A stretch of 41,915 nucleotides of DNA, taken from assembly GCA_017427485.1 (NCBI GenBank), contig JAFRSR010000063.1, positions 1-41,915 on the forward strand, written 5' to 3'. A program made the translations under genes and the position numbers. Origin of the DNA: Kiritimatiellia bacterium. Its GTDB lineage: Bacteria > Verrucomicrobiota > Kiritimatiellia > RFP12 > UBA1067. Positions 14,625 through 23,586 of this stretch are shown here, piece by piece. Below the pieces are notes generated by a model. The model was not told the DNA's origin, made no database searches, and worked only from the letters and a program-made list of their open reading frames with translations. How positions within the stretch are numbered: position 1 is the first letter of the stretch; every line of letters begins with the position of its first letter.

Positions 14625-15161
14625 TTAGTTCCTCCCCGCAAACGGCATGCCGAGCGCAACGAGCAGCTCCTTGGCGGCCTTGTTGTCCTTCGAAGTGGTC
14701 ACGAACGTCACGTCCATGCCGCAGTTGGGGCCCGTCGCCTCCACGAGTTCCGGGAAGATCGCGTGCTCCTTGAGGCCGAGCGTGTAGTTGCCGCGGCCGT
14801 CGAAGCCGCGGTTCGGCACGCCGCGGAAGTCGCGGATGCGCGGCAGGGCCGCGTTGATGAGACGTTCGGCGAAGTCCCACATGCGGTCGCCGCGGAGGGT
14901 GACCTTCGCGCCGATGACCATGCCCTCGCGCAGCTTGAAGTTCGAGATGGACTTCTTCGCCTTGCAGAGGAGGGGACGCTGGCCCGTGATCGCCGTGAGG
15001 TCGTCCACGATGCCCTTCTGCTCGTCCTTGGAGACGATGCCGAAGCCCATGTTGACCACGATCTTCTGGAGACGCGGCACGAGCATCCGGTTCGTCGTGC
15101 CGAGCTTCTGCTCGAGCTCGCCGACGATGCGGTTCTGGTATTCTTCTTTCAGCTTAGCCAT
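14625..15161 (-). CDS. rplE: Large ribosomal subunit protein uL5
   Basis: 178 residues. Characteristic segments are LQKIVVNMGFGIVSKDEQ, GQRPLLCKAKKSISNFKLREGM and the C-terminal TFVTTSKDNKAAKELLVALGMPF. L5 binds 5S rRNA and contacts the P-site tRNA. 10 nt after rplX and 3 nt before rpsN. Confidence 0.97.
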   Translation of the reverse strand: MAKLKEEYQNRIVGELEQKLGTTNRMLVPRLQKIVVNMGFGIVSKDEQKGIVDDLTAITGQRPLLCKAKKSISNFKLREGMVIGAKVTLRGDRMWDFAERLINAALPRIRDFRGVPNRGFDGRGNYTLGLKEHAIFPELVEATGPNCGMDVTFVTTSKDNKAAKELLVALGMPFAGRN

Positions 15162-15171
15162 GGCGAGTTCC

Positions 15172-15483
15172 TCAGATGATCTTCCCGGAGGCCTTGAGCC
15201 GGCGCGCCTTCTTGCCGTCTTTCTCGGCGGCGGCCACGCGCGTGCCCTTCTTCGCGTCGGGATCGTAGGGCATCAGCTTGCAGAGGGCGATCGGGAACTC
15301 CCGGTCGATGAGCCCTCCCTGCGTGCGCTCGGTGCGGCGGACGGCCTTCTTGTGGACGTTGATTCCGGACACGATCGCCGTGCCCTTCTTCCTGTCCACG
15401 CTCTGGACGACCCCGGTGCGCCCGGCGTCGTTACCGTGAGTCACGATCACGGTGTCGTTCTTGCGAATACGTGCGATACTCAT
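15172..15483 (-). CDS. rplX: Large ribosomal subunit protein uL24
   Basis: 103 residues. The KOW motif is near the start (RIRKNDTVIVTHGNDAGRTG), followed by GINVHKKAVRRTERTQGGLI. L24 is an early assembly initiator near the exit tunnel. 12 nt after rplN. Confidence 0.96.
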   Translation of the reverse strand: MSIARIRKNDTVIVTHGNDAGRTGVVQSVDRKKGTAIVSGINVHKKAVRRTERTQGGLIDREFPIALCKLMPYDPDAKKGTRVAAAEKDGKKARRLKASGKII

Positions 15484-15495
15484 GATGCGCTCCTC

Positions 15496-15861
15496 TTAGA
15501 CCACTTCCGGGGCCATGGACAGGATTTTCATGTAGTTCTTCTCGCGCAGCTCGCGCGGGACCGGCCCGAACACGCGGGACCCGATCGGGTTGAGCTTGGA
15601 GTCGACCAGCACGCAGGCGTTCTGGTCGAAGTGCACCCGCTGGCCGTCCTCGCGGACGATCGGCGCGCCCGTGCGGATGATCACCGCCGTGGCCACCTGG
15701 CCCTTGCGGATCGAACCCGTGGGGCTCGCCTCCTTGATGGCGACGCGGATCACGTCGCCCAGGTGGGCGTACTCCTTGCGCTGCTTGAGGATGCGGAAGC
15801 ACATGGCGCGCTTGGCGCCCGTGTTGTCCGCGACGACGAGGTTTGTCAGTTCCTGGATCAT
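15496..15861 (-). CDS. rplN: Large ribosomal subunit protein uL14
   Basis: 121 residues, normal length. It begins MIQELTNLVVADNTGAKRAM and ends RELREKNYMKILSMAPEVV, both typical. One base after rpsQ ends, so translation is likely coupled. Confidence 0.97.
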   Translation of the reverse strand: MIQELTNLVVADNTGAKRAMCFRILKQRKEYAHLGDVIRVAIKEASPTGSIRKGQVATAVIIRTGAPIVREDGQRVHFDQNACVLVDSKLNPIGSRVFGPVPRELREKNYMKILSMAPEVV

Positions 15862-15862
15862 G

Positions 15863-16123
15863 TCACTTCGCCTCCGGCGCCACGATGCGCCAACGCTTGG
15901 TCGCGCTCAGGGGGCGCGTCTCCATGATCGTCACGACGTCGCCGACCTTCGCGGTGTCGGCCTCGTCGTGCGCGTGGTACTTCTTCGAGCGCACGACCAC
16001 CTTCCCGTACATGGGATGGCGCTCGCGGTAGGTCACCTGAACGACGACGCTCTTCGCGCCCATCTTCGAGACGACCGTCCCCTTGCGGACCTTCCGTGCG
16101 CCGCGCTTTTCTTCATTCGCCAT
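15863..16123 (-). CDS. rpsQ: Small ribosomal subunit protein uS17
   Basis: 86 residues. OB-fold sequence [20 protein letters not shown] then [19 protein letters not shown] and [20 protein letters not shown], as in S17. 2 nt after rpmC and 1 nt before rplN. Confidence 0.97.
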   Translation of the reverse strand: MANEEKRGARKVRKGTVVSKMGAKSVVVQVTYRERHPMYGKVVVRSKKYHAHDEADTAKVGDVVTIMETRPLSATKRWRIVAPEAK

Positions 16124-16125
16124 AG

Positions 16126-16323
16126 TTACTTGGCCTCCTTCTTCGCGGCGAGGACCGTCAGCATGCGCGCGACTTCGCGGCGCAGCAGGCGGATCCGGAC
16201 CGGCTTCTCAACGTCAACTTTCGACGCGAGCTTGAGCTTCAGGTCGCCGAGTTCCTTGCGGACCTCCGCGATCTTCGCCTCGAGCTCCTCCGCGCCGAGT
16301 TCCTTCAGTTCGTTCGTCTTCAT
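16126..16323 (-). CDS. rpmC: Large ribosomal subunit protein uL29
   Basis: 65 residues, a two-helix coiled protein ([40 protein letters not shown]). The start is ATG 16323, whose A is also the last base of the rplP stop (TGATG). The open frame upstream of it only shadows rplP. Confidence 0.95.
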   Translation of the reverse strand: MKTNELKELGAEELEAKIAEVRKELGDLKLKLASKVDVEKPVRIRLLRREVARMLTVLAAKKEAK

Positions 16324-16745
16324 CAGATCTTCACTCCTGCACGCGTGATGAACTTCGTGTGGATGCCGATCTTCGTGGCGGCGAGGCGGAGGCACTCGCG
16401 CGCCACCTCCTCGGAAACGCCGCCGATCTCGAACAGCACCTTGCCGGGGAGCACGACGGCCACCCAGAACTCCGGGTTGCCCTTGCCCCCGCCCATGCGC
16501 ACCTCGATCGGCTTGCGCGTGACCGGCTTGTCGGGGAACATGCGGATCCAGAGCTTGCCCTTGCGCTTCATCTCGCGGTTGATCGCGACGCGGCAGGCTT
16601 CGATCTGCGTGGCCGTCAGGAACCCGCGCGTGGTCGCCTTGAGCCCGAACTCGCCGTACGCGAGCTCGGCGCCCGAGGTGGCCCAGCCGCCGCGGTTGCC
16701 TTTGGACTGTTTACGGTACTTGACCCTCTTGGGCATCAACGGCAT
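16323..16745 (-). CDS. rplP: Large ribosomal subunit protein uL16
   Basis: 140 residues. [17 protein letters not shown] opens the protein and [20 protein letters not shown] is the A-site-region signature. Two ATGs are possible (16745 and 16736); the second gives the more usual MPKRVKYRK start. 3 nt after rpsC. Confidence 0.97.
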   Translation of the reverse strand: MPLMPKRVKYRKQSKGNRGGWATSGAELAYGEFGLKATTRGFLTATQIEACRVAINREMKRKGKLWIRMFPDKPVTRKPIEVRMGGGKGNPEFWVAVVLPGKVLFEIGGVSEEVARECLRLAATKIGIHTKFITRAGVKI

Positions 16746-16748
16746 GGC

Positions 16749-17450
16749 TTACCTCCGCTCCTTGCGCTCGCCGCGCTCGCCGCGGTCGCCGCGCTCGCGG
16801 CGGCCCTCCGGACGGCGGGTCGGCTGGAAATCCTCGCGCTTGCAGATCCACACCTTCACGCCGATCTTGCCGGCCGTGGTGTTGGCTTCCGCAAACCCGT
16901 AGTCGATGTTCGCCCGCAGCGTGTGCAGCGGGACCTTGCCCTCGCGGCCCCATTCGACGCGCGCGATTTCCGCGCCGTTGATGCGGCCCGAGGCGTGGAT
17001 CTTGATTCCGTCCACGCCCATGTCGATCGCGAGCTTCTGCGCGCGCTTCATGGCGCGCTTCAGCGCGATGCGGCGCTCGAGCTGCTGGGCGATGGACTCC
17101 GCCACGAGCTGCGCGTCCGCGTCCGCGTCGCGCACCTCCTTGATCTCGAGGTAGACCTCCTTCTTGGTCAGCTTCTCGAGGTCCGTGCGGACGTTGTCCA
17201 CGTCCTGGCCCTTCTTGCCGATGATCACGCCGGGGCGGGCACTGAAGAGGCTCACGCGCACGCGGTTCGCGTAGCGCTCGATGAGCACCTTCGAGAGCGC
17301 CGCCTCCGCGAAGCGCTTCTTCACGGCCTCGCGGATCTTCTGGTCCTCGACCAGGAAGTCGGCGAACGCCTTCTTCGGCGCGAACCAGCGGCTGCGCCAG
17401 GCGCGGTTGACGGGCAGGCGAAACCCGGTGGGATTGACTTTCTGTCCCAT
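16749..17450 (-). CDS. rpsC: Small ribosomal subunit protein uS3
   Basis: 233 residues. N-terminal [22 protein letters not shown] domain with [16 protein letters not shown], and the C-terminal half with [20 protein letters not shown]. It ends in a highly charged Arg/Glu/Gly tail (about 25 residues) that is longer than in E. coli-type sequences of the same core. S3 forms part of the mRNA entry channel. One base after rplV. Confidence 0.97.
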   Translation of the reverse strand: MGQKVNPTGFRLPVNRAWRSRWFAPKKAFADFLVEDQKIREAVKKRFAEAALSKVLIERYANRVRVSLFSARPGVIIGKKGQDVDNVRTDLEKLTKKEVYLEIKEVRDADADAQLVAESIAQQLERRIALKRAMKRAQKLAIDMGVDGIKIHASGRINGAEIARVEWGREGKVPLHTLRANIDYGFAEANTTAGKIGVKVWICKREDFQPTRRPEGRRERGDRGERGERKERR

Positions 17451-17451
17451 A

Positions 17452-17796
17452 TTACTTGCTCTCCTTGCCGTCCGTCAGGACGACCTTGCAGTGGCAGAGA
17501 CGGTGCGCGATCGGATGCGCCGAGCCGCGCGCGGTCGGCCAGAAACGGCGGATGCGCACGGACTCGTCGAACACGCAGAGCTTGACCGTGAGCGTGTCCA
17601 CATCCAAGCCGTGGTTGTTCTTCGCGTTCGCCGCCGCGCTCAGCAGCGTCTTCTTCAGGATCGTCGCCGCCTTCTTCGGCGAGAACTCCACGACCTTCAG
17701 GGCGGCCGCGACCGGCAGGCCCTGGCATTCGCGCGCAAGCGGACGGCCCTTGGCCGCCGACATGCGGGCGTTTTTCGTAAGTGCAATCACTTCCAT
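17452..17796 (-). CDS. rplV: Large ribosomal subunit protein uL22
   Basis: 114 residues. The core [20 protein letters not shown] and [18 protein letters not shown], and the C-terminal [19 protein letters not shown] hairpin, which lines the exit tunnel, are clear. The N-terminus is somewhat divergent ([19 protein letters not shown]). 10 nt after rpsS. Confidence 0.95.
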   Translation of the reverse strand: MEVIALTKNARMSAAKGRPLARECQGLPVAAALKVVEFSPKKAATILKKTLLSAAANAKNNHGLDVDTLTVKLCVFDESVRIRRFWPTARGSAHPIAHRLCHCKVVLTDGKESK

Positions 17797-17806
17797 GACT
17801 CAGTCC

Positions 17807-18088
17807 TTACCTCTTGTCGGCCTTTTCGACGTGGGCGCCGTGCGACTTGAACGTGCGCGTGGGCGCGAACTCGCCGAGGCGGTGCCCGACCATGTTTTCG
17901 GTGATCTTGATCGGGAGATGGACCTTGCCGTTGTGGATGGCGAACGTCAATCCCACGAACTCGGGGAGCACCATCGAGCGGCGGCTCCACGTCTTGATCG
18001 GCTGCTTCTTGCCGGCGGCCGTCATCTTCTGGACCTTCCTGAGGAGGGATTCCTCCACGTACGGCCCCTTCTTGAGTGAACGCGACAT
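17807..18088 (-). CDS. rpsS: Small ribosomal subunit protein uS19
   Basis: 93 residues. [19 protein letters not shown] at the start and [19 protein letters not shown] near the end are diagnostic. S19 sits in the 30S head near S13. 3 nt after rplB. Confidence 0.97.
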   Translation of the reverse strand: MSRSLKKGPYVEESLLRKVQKMTAAGKKQPIKTWSRRSMVLPEFVGLTFAIHNGKVHLPIKITENMVGHRLGEFAPTRTFKSHGAHVEKADKR

Positions 18089-18091
18089 GTG

Positions 18092-18916
18092 TTACTTTCT
18101 CCGCTTGACGATGACTTTGTTCGAGGACTTGCCGGGCTTGCGCGTCTTGCCGCCCTTCGCGAGCTGGCCCCACGGCGAGCACGGGTTCGTGCCGCCGGAC
18201 GTGCGGCCTTCGCCGCCACCCATCGGGTGGTCGACCGGGTTCATCGCCACGCCGCGCACCGTCGGGCGGATGCCCAGGTAGCGCTTGCGGCCGGCCTTGC
18301 CGAGCTTGATGGAGCCCCAGTCCTTGTTGCCCACGGCGCCGATCGTGGCCTTGCAGCGCGCGCTGAAGAGGCGCACCTCGCCCGAGGCGAGCTTGAGCGT
18401 CACCGTGTCCTTGTCGCGCGCCATGACCTGCGCCTCGGTGCCGGCCGAGCGCGCGAGCTTGGCGCCCTGGCCGGGCACGAGCTCCACCGCGTGCACGAAG
18501 AGGCCGAGCGGGATCTGGCCGAGCGGGAGGCAGTTGCCCACCGTCGCCTCGGCCTTCGGGCCGCTCATCACCTTCATGCCCACCTTGAGGCCCTCCGGCG
18601 CGAGGATGTACGTCTTCACGCCGTCGGCGTACTCGAGGAGCGCGAGGTTCGCGCTGCGGTTCGGATCGTACGCGATCGCCTTGACCTCCGCCTCGACTCC
18701 GTCCTTCTCGCGGCGGAAGTCGACGATGCGGATGCGCCGCTTGGCGCCGCCGCCGCGGTGGCGCGTCGTGATGCGGCCCTGGTTGTTGCGGCCCGCGGTC
18801 TTGCGCTTGGCCCGCGTCAGGCTCTTCACCGGCTTCTTCTCGGTGATCTCCTCGAACGTGGAGGCCACGCGGAAGCGCATGCCCTGGGAACGGGCTTTAA
18901 ACGTCTTGAGTGCCAT
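18092..18916 (-). CDS. rplB: Large ribosomal subunit protein uL2
   Basis: 274 residues. RNNQGRITTRHRGGGAKRR, the RSANLALLEYADG segment and the peptidyl-transferase-proximal GVAMNPVDHPMGGGEGRTSG, with its conserved histidine, are all present. The N-terminus is a little shorter than usual before the KPVKSLT-like segment. 17 nt after rplW. Confidence 0.97.
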   Translation of the reverse strand: MALKTFKARSQGMRFRVASTFEEITEKKPVKSLTRAKRKTAGRNNQGRITTRHRGGGAKRRIRIVDFRREKDGVEAEVKAIAYDPNRSANLALLEYADGVKTYILAPEGLKVGMKVMSGPKAEATVGNCLPLGQIPLGLFVHAVELVPGQGAKLARSAGTEAQVMARDKDTVTLKLASGEVRLFSARCKATIGAVGNKDWGSIKLGKAGRKRYLGIRPTVRGVAMNPVDHPMGGGEGRTSGGTNPCSPWGQLAKGGKTRKPGKSSNKVIVKRRK

Positions 18917-18933
18917 ATTCCGGTTCCTCTCCC

Positions 18934-19212
18934 TTACACGATTTCAATGCGCTCGCCGGGCTTGACCTCGACGATCGCGCGCTTCCAGGTGGATTCCGTG
19001 AGCTGGCGGCGCGTGCCGCGCACCGTGCGGAGACCGCCCTTCATGTTCACCGTGCGCACCGCGAGGACGTGCACGCCGAACCGGGCCTCCACCGCCTGGC
19101 GGATCTGGGGCTTCGTCGCCTCCCGGTCCACCTCCAGGAAATACTGGTTGAGCGCGCTCAGGCGCGAGCTCTTCTCCGAGAGGATCAGTCGCTTGATGAT
19201 GTCACGGGCCAT
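18934..19212 (-). CDS. rplW: Large ribosomal subunit protein uL23
   Basis: 92 residues. Typical pieces are IIKRLILSEKSS near the start, YFLEVDREATKPQIRQAVE and VRTVNMKGGLRTVRGTRRQ. L23 is the tunnel-exit docking site for trigger factor and SRP. The ATG at 19212 overlaps the rplD stop by one base (TAATG); the longer open frame upstream only shadows rplD. Confidence 0.96.
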   Translation of the reverse strand: MARDIIKRLILSEKSSRLSALNQYFLEVDREATKPQIRQAVEARFGVHVLAVRTVNMKGGLRTVRGTRRQLTESTWKRAIVEVKPGERIEIV

Positions 19213-19853
19213 TACTTCTCCTCCTTGTTGCCGGCGACGCGGGCCATGAGGGCGTCGTAGCCGGCCTTGTCGCACACGATCTTCCTGAAGAGGAGCACCG
19301 CGTACGGGTTGATCTCGTTGGCGGTCGCGGAGTCGACGCGCGGCAGGTTGCGCACCATGCGGTCGATCGTCTCGTTGATGTCCGCCGTCACGACGAGCGC
19401 GCTGCGGTCGACGCCGATCTTCTTGAGGAACGCCGCCATCAGCTTCGTCTTCGGCGCCTCGAAGGCGAACTCGCTCACCACGAGCACGTCGCCCGCCTGG
19501 ATCTTCTCCGAAACGGCGCGCGCGAACGCGAGCTTCATCACCTTCTTGTTCACCTTCACGCCGAAGTCGCGGGGCTTCGGGCCGTGCGCCACGCCGCCGC
19601 CGCGCCACACCGGGCTCTGGCGGAAGCCGGCGCGGGCGTTGCCCGTGCCCTTCTGCTTCCAGGGCTTCTTGTTCGAGCCGGCGACTTCGCCCTTGCCCTT
19701 CGTGGAGGCCGTGCCCGCGCGCATCGCGTTGCGGATGGCCACCACCGCGTCCTTGAGCGCCTGCGCGCCCTTGTCCAGGACGAGCGCGGCGTCGTCGACC
19801 GCGATGTCGGCGCCGGCCTCGCCGGCGGACGTGTACTGCTTAATCGTGCTCAT
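19212..19853 (-). CDS. rplD: Large ribosomal subunit protein uL4
   Basis: 213 residues. The tunnel-lining loop KPWKQKGTGNARAGFRQSP and WRGGGVAHGPKPRDF is unmistakable. In some bacteria L4 represses its own S10 operon through the leader; a long leader exists here, but I see no sequence proof of that mechanism. 3 nt after rplC. Confidence 0.97.
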   Translation of the reverse strand: MSTIKQYTSAGEAGADIAVDDAALVLDKGAQALKDAVVAIRNAMRAGTASTKGKGEVAGSNKKPWKQKGTGNARAGFRQSPVWRGGGVAHGPKPRDFGVKVNKKVMKLAFARAVSEKIQAGDVLVVSEFAFEAPKTKLMAAFLKKIGVDRSALVVTADINETIDRMVRNLPRVDSATANEINPYAVLLFRKIVCDKAGYDALMARVAGNKEEK

Positions 19854-19856
19854 GTC

Positions 19857-20528
19857 TTACTTCGCCCCTTTCTTCGCCTTGAACGCGAGCGCCGCGTTCT
19901 TGAGGGACTTGCGGACGATCACCGTGCCGTTGCGGGCGCCGGGGATCGAGCCCTTCACGAGGATCGCGTTGTCTTCGGGACGGATCTGCACCACCTCGAG
20001 GTTCACCGCCGTGCGGTTCACGTCGCCCATGTGGCCCGGCATCTTCTTGCCCTTCTCGATCCAGCCGGGGAGGTCGCGCGCGGCGAGGCCGCCCGTGCGG
20101 CGCTTCGAATGGCCGCCGTGCGTCATGTTGCCGCCCGCGAAGCCGTAGCGGCGGAGGACGCCCGCGAACCCGCGGCCCTTCGTCACGCCCGTCACGTCGA
20201 CGAACTTGACGCCGTCGAAGTTGGCTACCGTGAGCACGTCGCCCACCTTCACCTCTTCGCCGGCGTCTGGAGCGAATTCCTTGAGGATCCGCACCTTCTT
20301 GTCCTTCAGGCCGCCCGTCTTCTCCTGATGGCCCGCAACGGCCTTCGTGAGACGGTGAGCCTTCTGCTCGCCAAAACCGAGCTGGGCGGCCACGTAGCCG
20401 TCCTTTTCAAGCGTCTTCACCTGGACGACCGGGCAAGGGCCCACCTCGATCACGGTCACGCACACGCGCTTCCCGTCGTCGGTGAACACCTGGGTCATCC
20501 CGATTTTCTTTCCGATCAAACCTTCCAT
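19857..20528 (-). CDS. rplC: Large ribosomal subunit protein uL3
   Basis: 223 residues. It starts MEGLIGKKIGMTQVFTDDGK; the W-finger region contains GGNMTHGGHSKRRTG, and GHMGDVNRTAVNLEVVQI follows. L3 helps organise the peptidyl-transferase centre. 10 nt after rpsJ. Confidence 0.97.
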   Translation of the reverse strand: MEGLIGKKIGMTQVFTDDGKRVCVTVIEVGPCPVVQVKTLEKDGYVAAQLGFGEQKAHRLTKAVAGHQEKTGGLKDKKVRILKEFAPDAGEEVKVGDVLTVANFDGVKFVDVTGVTKGRGFAGVLRRYGFAGGNMTHGGHSKRRTGGLAARDLPGWIEKGKKMPGHMGDVNRTAVNLEVVQIRPEDNAILVKGSIPGARNGTVIVRKSLKNAALAFKAKKGAK

Positions 20529-20538
20529 TGCGCCCTCC

Positions 20539-20847
20539 TTACACCTTGATGGTGATGTCGACGCCCGCAGGCAGGTTCAGCTTCTTCAGTTCGTCGATCG
20601 TCTTCGCCGTAGGGTTGACGGTGTCGAGCAGGCGCTTGTGCGTCCGCATCTCGAACTGGTCCATGCTCTTCTTATTGACGTTCGGCGAACGGTTCACCGT
20701 GAACCGCTCGACGCGCGTCGGCAGCGGGATCGGGCCCACCACCTGCGCACCCGTCCCGCGGGCCGTGTCGATGATCCCACCGACGGCCTTGTCCAGCACA
20801 CGGTGGTCGTATGCCTGCAGGCGGATGCGTACTCTCTGCTGTTGCAT
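20539..20847 (-). CDS. rpsJ: Small ribosomal subunit protein uS10
   Basis: 102 residues, first gene of the operon seen here. [19 protein letters not shown] at the start, [18 protein letters not shown] in the long beta-hairpin loop, and [19 protein letters not shown] near the end are diagnostic. The upstream str-operon genes (rpsL, rpsG, fusA, tuf) are not adjacent; instead a leader of about 280 nt and then the divergent ThuA gene follow. Confidence 0.97.
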   Translation of the reverse strand: MQQQRVRIRLQAYDHRVLDKAVGGIIDTARGTGAQVVGPIPLPTRVERFTVNRSPNVNKKSMDQFEMRTHKRLLDTVNPTAKTIDELKKLNLPAGVDITIKV

Positions 20848-21130
20848 CTCTGTTCTTCTTTCGTTTTGCGTTTTGCCTTGTACCTGCCCTTCGACGACTC
20901 CGACATCGCCGGGCGGCCTTTCGCCGTTGCCTGCGCGGTCCCCGCAGGGACCGTCTCGGAGTTGAGTTTCCGGTCAGTCCAACCCCCGGAGAGCAAGCCC
21001 GAAAATGGAACGCGCCCGCGGCGCCTTCCCGGCACTGCGGGCACGTGATGTCCCTCTCGCCGGACGCATCCAGTGCCTTTGCGAGGCTGCCGGACCGTAT
21101 CTCGAACTCTTGACCCTCTGAGGGGTTAGG
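20848..21130 (-). promoter_or_regulatory. Long 5' leader of the S10 operon
   Basis: About 280 nt between the predicted transcription start and rpsJ carry no gene I can support. It contains GC-rich inverted repeats, the clearest being CGGTCCC-TGC-GGGGACCG. A stretch of frame near 21020-21100 has coding-like third positions and a CPQC motif but no start codon. A structured leader with an autoregulatory role is plausible; no known r-protein leader motif was recognised. Confidence 0.4.
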
Positions 21131-21136
21131 CCGATT

Positions 21137-21165
21137 AGTTTATCAAAAGTTGGAGAGGGAGACAA
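21137..21165 (-). promoter_or_regulatory. Candidate sigma-70 promoter of the S10 operon
   Basis: Minus strand: TTGTCT (21165-21160), a 17-nt spacer, then TAAACT (21142-21137). This is the only promoter in the window where I see a -35 box with a good spacer. Expected start is about 21130. Confidence 0.5.
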
Positions 21166-21225
21166 GGGGTAAAATTGCAAAATTTGTGGTTCGGTCTGCC
21201 GTGCGCACACTTCATCAACTAATTA

Positions 21226-21234
21226 TGGTATAAT
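21226..21234 (+). promoter_or_regulatory. Extended -10 promoter (TGGTATAAT) of the ThuA gene
   Basis: TGG-TATAAT followed by GCGCAC; predicted start about 21241. AAGGAG lies at 21250-21255, 5 nt before ATG 21261, so this mRNA has a short leader with a ribosome-binding site. Confidence 0.65.
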
Positions 21235-21260
21235 GCGCACGTCACATAGAAGGAGATTCC

Positions 21261-22178
21261 ATGAAAAAGATCGTTCTGTTCTCGTGCGCCCTCGCCGCCG
21301 CCGCCACATTCGGCGGGCCGGGACGCGTTTTTCCCCAGGTCAAGCCCGCCGACGAGGCGAAGCTCGTCCAGCTCGTGGCCGACTGGCCCGCCGCCCCGGC
21401 CGCAAAACCGCGCAAGATCCTCGTGTGCAACTACCTGCGCGGCTGCGAGTGGCACGGACCGTCCGTCTCCTACGGCACGCGCCTCTTCGCCCTCGCGAGC
21501 GTGAAAGGCGGCTACACGGTCGATTTCACCGACATCCGCCAGCTCGCCATCAAGGGCCTGCTCGACGGCTACGACGCCGTGGTCCTCAACAACACCACCA
21601 ACTTCCAGGAGGCGGAGGCCCCCGGCGTCTCCGAGAACCTGCTCGACTACGTCTCCAAGGGCGGCGGACTCCTCCTCGTCCACTCCGCCGTCGACGCCTT
21701 CAACGACTCGCCCACCGTGCAGGAGATGAACGGCGGGCTCTTCTGGGCGCACCCCTGGACGGCCGACGGCGGCGACTGGTGTTTCCGCAACGAGGAACCC
21801 GACCATCCGCTCGTCGCCTCCTTCAAGTCGCTCCCGACCATCTTCCACCTGGGCGACGAGATCTACATGCACCCCACGCCCCCCTTCGACCGCTCCAAGG
21901 TGCGCGTGCTCATCTCGCTCTGCCTCGACGACGCGAACACCGCCGCCGCGATGAAGAAGTTCGTCAAGAGGCACGGTGAGGCGAAGGTCCGCGCCGACCG
22001 CGACTTCGCCGTCTCTTGGTGCCGCCGCTGGGGCAAGGGCCGCGTGTTCTACACCACCTACGCCCACGACACGCGCGCCTGGCTCGACCCCGCGCGCCTC
22101 TACCACATCCTCGGCGGACTCCAGTACGCCACCGGCGACGTGAAGGTGGACGACTCCCCGCGCAACGACAGGAAGTGA
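21261..22178 (+). CDS. Secreted ThuA-domain protein
   Basis: 305 residues with a signal peptide (MKKIVLFSCALAAAATFG). The body is a ThuA-like class-I-glutamine-amidotransferase fold: KILVCNYLRGCEWHGPSV, DGYDAVVLNNTTNF, YVSKGGGLLLVHSAVDAF, then the ending WGKGRVFYTTYAHD and ILGGLQYATGD. ThuA proteins occur in sugar-utilisation clusters (trehalose and others) and in PVC genomes are often beside Gfo/Idh/MocA oxidoreductases; the reaction is unproven. Here it is followed after 7 nt by such an oxidoreductase, so the two probably work together on a periplasmic sugar. SD AAGGAG supports the start. Confidence 0.88.
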   Translation: MKKIVLFSCALAAAATFGGPGRVFPQVKPADEAKLVQLVADWPAAPAAKPRKILVCNYLRGCEWHGPSVSYGTRLFALASVKGGYTVDFTDIRQLAIKGLLDGYDAVVLNNTTNFQEAEAPGVSENLLDYVSKGGGLLLVHSAVDAFNDSPTVQEMNGGLFWAHPWTADGGDWCFRNEEPDHPLVASFKSLPTIFHLGDEIYMHPTPPFDRSKVRVLISLCLDDANTAAAMKKFVKRHGEAKVRADRDFAVSWCRRWGKGRVFYTTYAHDTRAWLDPARLYHILGGLQYATGDVKVDDSPRNDRK

Positions 22179-22185
22179 GCGTGCC

Positions 22186-23565
22186 ATGACCACTCGCCGC
22201 GCCTTTCTCCAGTCCGCCGCCCTCGCCGCGCCCGCCCTTCTCGGCGACGTCGCGGCGCTGCCACGTCCCAAGCCGTCGAACCGCGTCACCCTCGCCGTCA
22301 TCGGCTGCGGCTACCAGGCGACGTTCGACAACGTCAAGACCTTCCTGCTCGACCCGCGCGTGCAGGTGGTCATGGCGTGCGACCCCATCCTCCGCGCACG
22401 CGGCTACGGCTACAAGGCAGAGCTGAAGGCCGGACGCGCCGTCCTGAAGGAGATGGTGGACGCCTTCTACGGCAACCACGACTGCCGCATGGAGAGCGAC
22501 TGGCGCAAGGTGGTGGACGACCCGACCATCGACGCCGTCCTGGTGACGACGCCCGACCACTGGCACGCCATGATCGGCATCGCCGCGATGCGCAAGGGGA
22601 AGCACGTCTACGGACAGAAACCCCTCGCGCTCGGCATCTCCGAAGGCCAGGTCATGGCGCGCGTCGCGCGCGAGACGGGCGTCGTGTTCCAGACCGGCTC
22701 GCAGCAGCGCAGCGCGGGCGAGTTCCGCGTCGCCTGCGAGATCGTGCGCAACGGCTACCTCGGCGAGCTGAAGGGATGCGAGATCAAGCTGGAGACGAAC
22801 CGCGGCGGCTGTTGGGGACACGGCTACAACCGCGAGCGCCGCAAGCCCCCGGCCTATTTCGAACCCGGCATGTGGGATCTCTGGCAGGGCCCCGCCCGCC
22901 ACTGGGAAGACAACGCCTTCATCCCCGGCATCCACGAGCCGATGGTGTGGCGCTTCAACTCCCGCACCGGCAACGGCATGCTCGCCGACTGGGGCGCGCA
23001 CCACTTCGACATCCTCCAGTGGGCGCTCGGCAAGGACGACAGCGGCCCCGTCGCCATCGAAAACATGACCACCAACCTCCCCGAGGACGACGAGGTCTTC
23101 GACTTCGCCGACGTCTTCGACTTCGACTTCGTCTACGAGAACGGCTTCCGCTGCCACGTCTCGAACGGCCACATGGACGACCCCGTCTTCAAGTTCCACA
23201 ACGGCGTCCTCTTCCACGGCACGGAAGGCGACCTCCTCGTCCGCCGCGGCTTCATCAAGCTGCCGCCCAAGCTGAAGAAATGGCGGGAGAAGAAGGATCT
23301 CAAGGATTCCGACATCCATCTCCACAAGTCGCGCGGGCCGCACGAGTCGGACTTCATCGACGGCATCTGCCTCGGCACGCCCGTCGCCGCCCCCTGCGCC
23401 GTCGGACACCGCTCCGCCACGCTCTGCCACCTCGCCAACATCTGCGAGCACCTGCGCATCAAGGGCCTCCGCTGGGATCCCGTCGCCGAGCGCGTCATCG
23501 GCAACGACGCCGCCCAGAAGCTCACCGTCGTCCCCCACCACAACGGTTGGACGCTCGGCGCGTAG
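22186..23565 (+). CDS. Tat-exported Gfo/Idh/MocA family oxidoreductase
   Basis: 459 residues. A twin-arginine signal TRRAFLQS is followed by AALAAPALLGD. The Rossmann domain opens VTLAVIGCGYQ, and the family's lysine motif is HVYGQKPLAL (normally EKP; here QKP). The C-terminal domain contains DWGAHHFDILQWALG, with the usual paired histidines, and a final VGHRSATLCHLANICE. Gfo/Idh/MocA enzymes oxidise or reduce sugars with NAD(P); Tat-exported members carry their cofactor folded in. Seven bases after the ThuA gene, so probably one operon. Confidence 0.93.
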   Translation: MTTRRAFLQSAALAAPALLGDVAALPRPKPSNRVTLAVIGCGYQATFDNVKTFLLDPRVQVVMACDPILRARGYGYKAELKAGRAVLKEMVDAFYGNHDCRMESDWRKVVDDPTIDAVLVTTPDHWHAMIGIAAMRKGKHVYGQKPLALGISEGQVMARVARETGVVFQTGSQQRSAGEFRVACEIVRNGYLGELKGCEIKLETNRGGCWGHGYNRERRKPPAYFEPGMWDLWQGPARHWEDNAFIPGIHEPMVWRFNSRTGNGMLADWGAHHFDILQWALGKDDSGPVAIENMTTNLPEDDEVFDFADVFDFDFVYENGFRCHVSNGHMDDPVFKFHNGVLFHGTEGDLLVRRGFIKLPPKLKKWREKKDLKDSDIHLHKSRGPHESDFIDGICLGTPVAAPCAVGHRSATLCHLANICEHLRIKGLRWDPVAERVIGNDAAQKLTVVPHHNGWTLGA

Positions 23566-23586
23566 TTGGTCGCTTGCCATCAACTA

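Noticed and set aside
10606..20549. Many long plus-strand frames across the ribosomal operon
   Set aside because: All are antisense to well-recognised ribosomal genes and have no recognisable motifs.
21020..21115. Possible small gene in the S10 leader (minus strand, with EIRSGSLAKALDASGERD and a CPQC motif)
   Set aside because: Third positions look coding-like, but there is no ATG, GTG or TTG start after the in-frame stop and no second CXXC. It could be a relic; I kept it only as part of the leader.
21090..21130. tRNA-like TTCGA segment near the S10 promoter
   Set aside because: The bases around it do not form a T-arm and no acceptor or anticodon stem can be drawn.
21219..23583. Two long minus-strand frames (360 and 539 codons) opposite the ThuA and Gfo/Idh/MocA genes
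   Set aside because: The plus-strand genes have clear domains, signal peptides and a promoter; the minus-strand products are Val/Asp/Ala/Glu-rich shadows.
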